A DNA stretch of 43,469 nt from Betaproteobacteria bacterium (lineage in GTDB: Bacteria > Pseudomonadota > Gammaproteobacteria > Burkholderiales > SG8-41). Position numbers and translations under genes: made by a program. Under the pieces are notes generated by a model. It was not told the DNA's origin. It did not search any database and was given only the letters and a program-made list of their open reading frames with translations. The first letter of the stretch is position 1, and each line of letters starts with the position of its first letter. Shown here piece by piece: positions 43,281-43,469 of the stretch. Location of the stretch: positions 1 to 43,469 of the forward strand of contig CANJQI010000021.1 in the NCBI GenBank assembly GCA_947476215.1. The letters run 5' to 3'.

Positions 43281-43469
43281 TCAGGCTGAAGCAGGGATTG
43301 GTGATTGTCCCATGAAGGTCAGACGCAGTACTTCGAACAGATTATGGCCCTGCTTATGCATGGTAACGAGATAGGAGCGAATGATGCAGAAGTTCTGCGC
43401 GCCCTTAAGCGTGCGAAAGCATCCAGAGATTTTCTGCTTCACCTTAAGCATACGGATGGCACGCTCGCC
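43281..43469 (-). CDS. IS66-family transposase, C-terminal end (partial)
   Basis: The minus-strand frame is open to the window edge and ends at 43281 after 62 residues: ERAIRMLKVKQKISGCFRT, then GAQNFCIIRSYLVTMHKQG, then LFEVLRLTF. This matches the C-terminal domain of IS66-family DDE transposases (TnpC), where E-R-x-I-R-M-x-K-x-x-Q-K-I-S-G is strongly conserved. The catalytic core, tnpA and tnpB would lie beyond the window. Whether the element is intact cannot be seen. Confidence 0.85.
   Translation of the reverse strand, partial: GERAIRMLKVKQKISGCFRTLKGAQNFCIIRSYLVTMHKQGHNLFEVLRLTFMGQSPIPASA

Noticed and set aside
1-43469. CRISPR array, prophage, toxin-antitoxin or defence gene cluster
   Set aside because: Looked for regularly spaced repeats of 24-40 bases, integrase or phage genes, and small paired genes on both strands; none seen. 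The only regular repeats are 7-base arrays.

Overview
The window looks like a chromosomal segment of a betaproteobacterium, close to the Burkholderiales / Nitrosomonadales type. The evidence is gene order. lepA-lepB-DUF4845-rnc-era-recO-pdxJ, uvrC-pgsA followed by tRNA-Gly/Cys/Leu, and the block rluC-HAD-Rieske-S49 peptidase / Maf-RsmI-like / yceD-rpmF-plsX-fab-pabC-mltG-tmk-holB-tatD-ankyrin are all arrangements known from that class. A Bug/TctC-type binding protein, typical of the same group, is also present. No marker fixes the genus. The overall make-up is moderately GC-rich coding DNA with very little intergenic space.

Region 1 (1-11171, plus strand) holds housekeeping genes. It opens with the tail of a glutaredoxin-like gene and a terminator, then lepA (EF4), lepB (signal peptidase), a small DUF4845 membrane protein, rnc, era, recO and pdxJ. 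From rnc to pdxJ the genes overlap or abut. nagZ (cell-wall recycling), a family-5 uracil-DNA glycosylase, uvrC and pgsA follow, then three tRNA genes behind a near-consensus promoter. acpS, often found between pdxJ and nagZ, is absent here.

Region 2 (11267-19904) is the accessory part. DUF1178 and an unrecognised exported protein lead to a minus-strand pair, a CapA-family metallophosphoesterase-fold protein and a TctC substrate-binding protein. This pair is divergent from a plus-strand CoA-degradation set: a crotonase-fold protein without the two usual catalytic glutamates, a two-domain 3-hydroxyacyl-CoA dehydrogenase, a thiolase and glutaryl-CoA dehydrogenase. A perfect 27-bp palindrome sits in the divergent intergenic region and is the best candidate operator in the window. 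Together the genes could take up a carboxylic acid and degrade a dicarboxylyl-CoA through glutaryl-CoA or oxoadipyl-CoA type steps to acetyl-CoA.

Region 3 (20171-31228, minus strand) reads as one long operon from a clear sigma70 promoter at 31200-31228: yceD, rpmF (59 aa), plsX, fabH, fabD, fabG, acpP, fabF, pabC, mltG, tmk, holB, tatD and an exported ankyrin protein. It links ribosomal protein L32, fatty-acid synthesis, folate, peptidoglycan, dTMP and replication functions. An AT-rich, gene-free stretch with palindromes and a tandem repeat lies beyond its end.

Region 4 (31402-42272) holds a maf/rsmI-like pair converging on rluC-HAD-Rieske-S49, then a 474-base divergent region and rne (RNase E). 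A bidirectional terminator separates rne from uvrB, which is divergent from an aromatic/aspartate aminotransferase. The right end (42322-43469) is decayed: an AsmA-family pseudogene with a frameshift and an amber codon, then unassigned sequence and the C-terminal end of an IS66-family transposase running out of the window.

I do not see a clearly new defence, secretion or biosynthetic system. The points most worth following are the 27-bp palindrome with its CapA/TctC and CoA genes, the glutamate-less crotonase, heptamer repeats placed directly after three stop codons, a G9 tract at a gene start, and the decaying right end.
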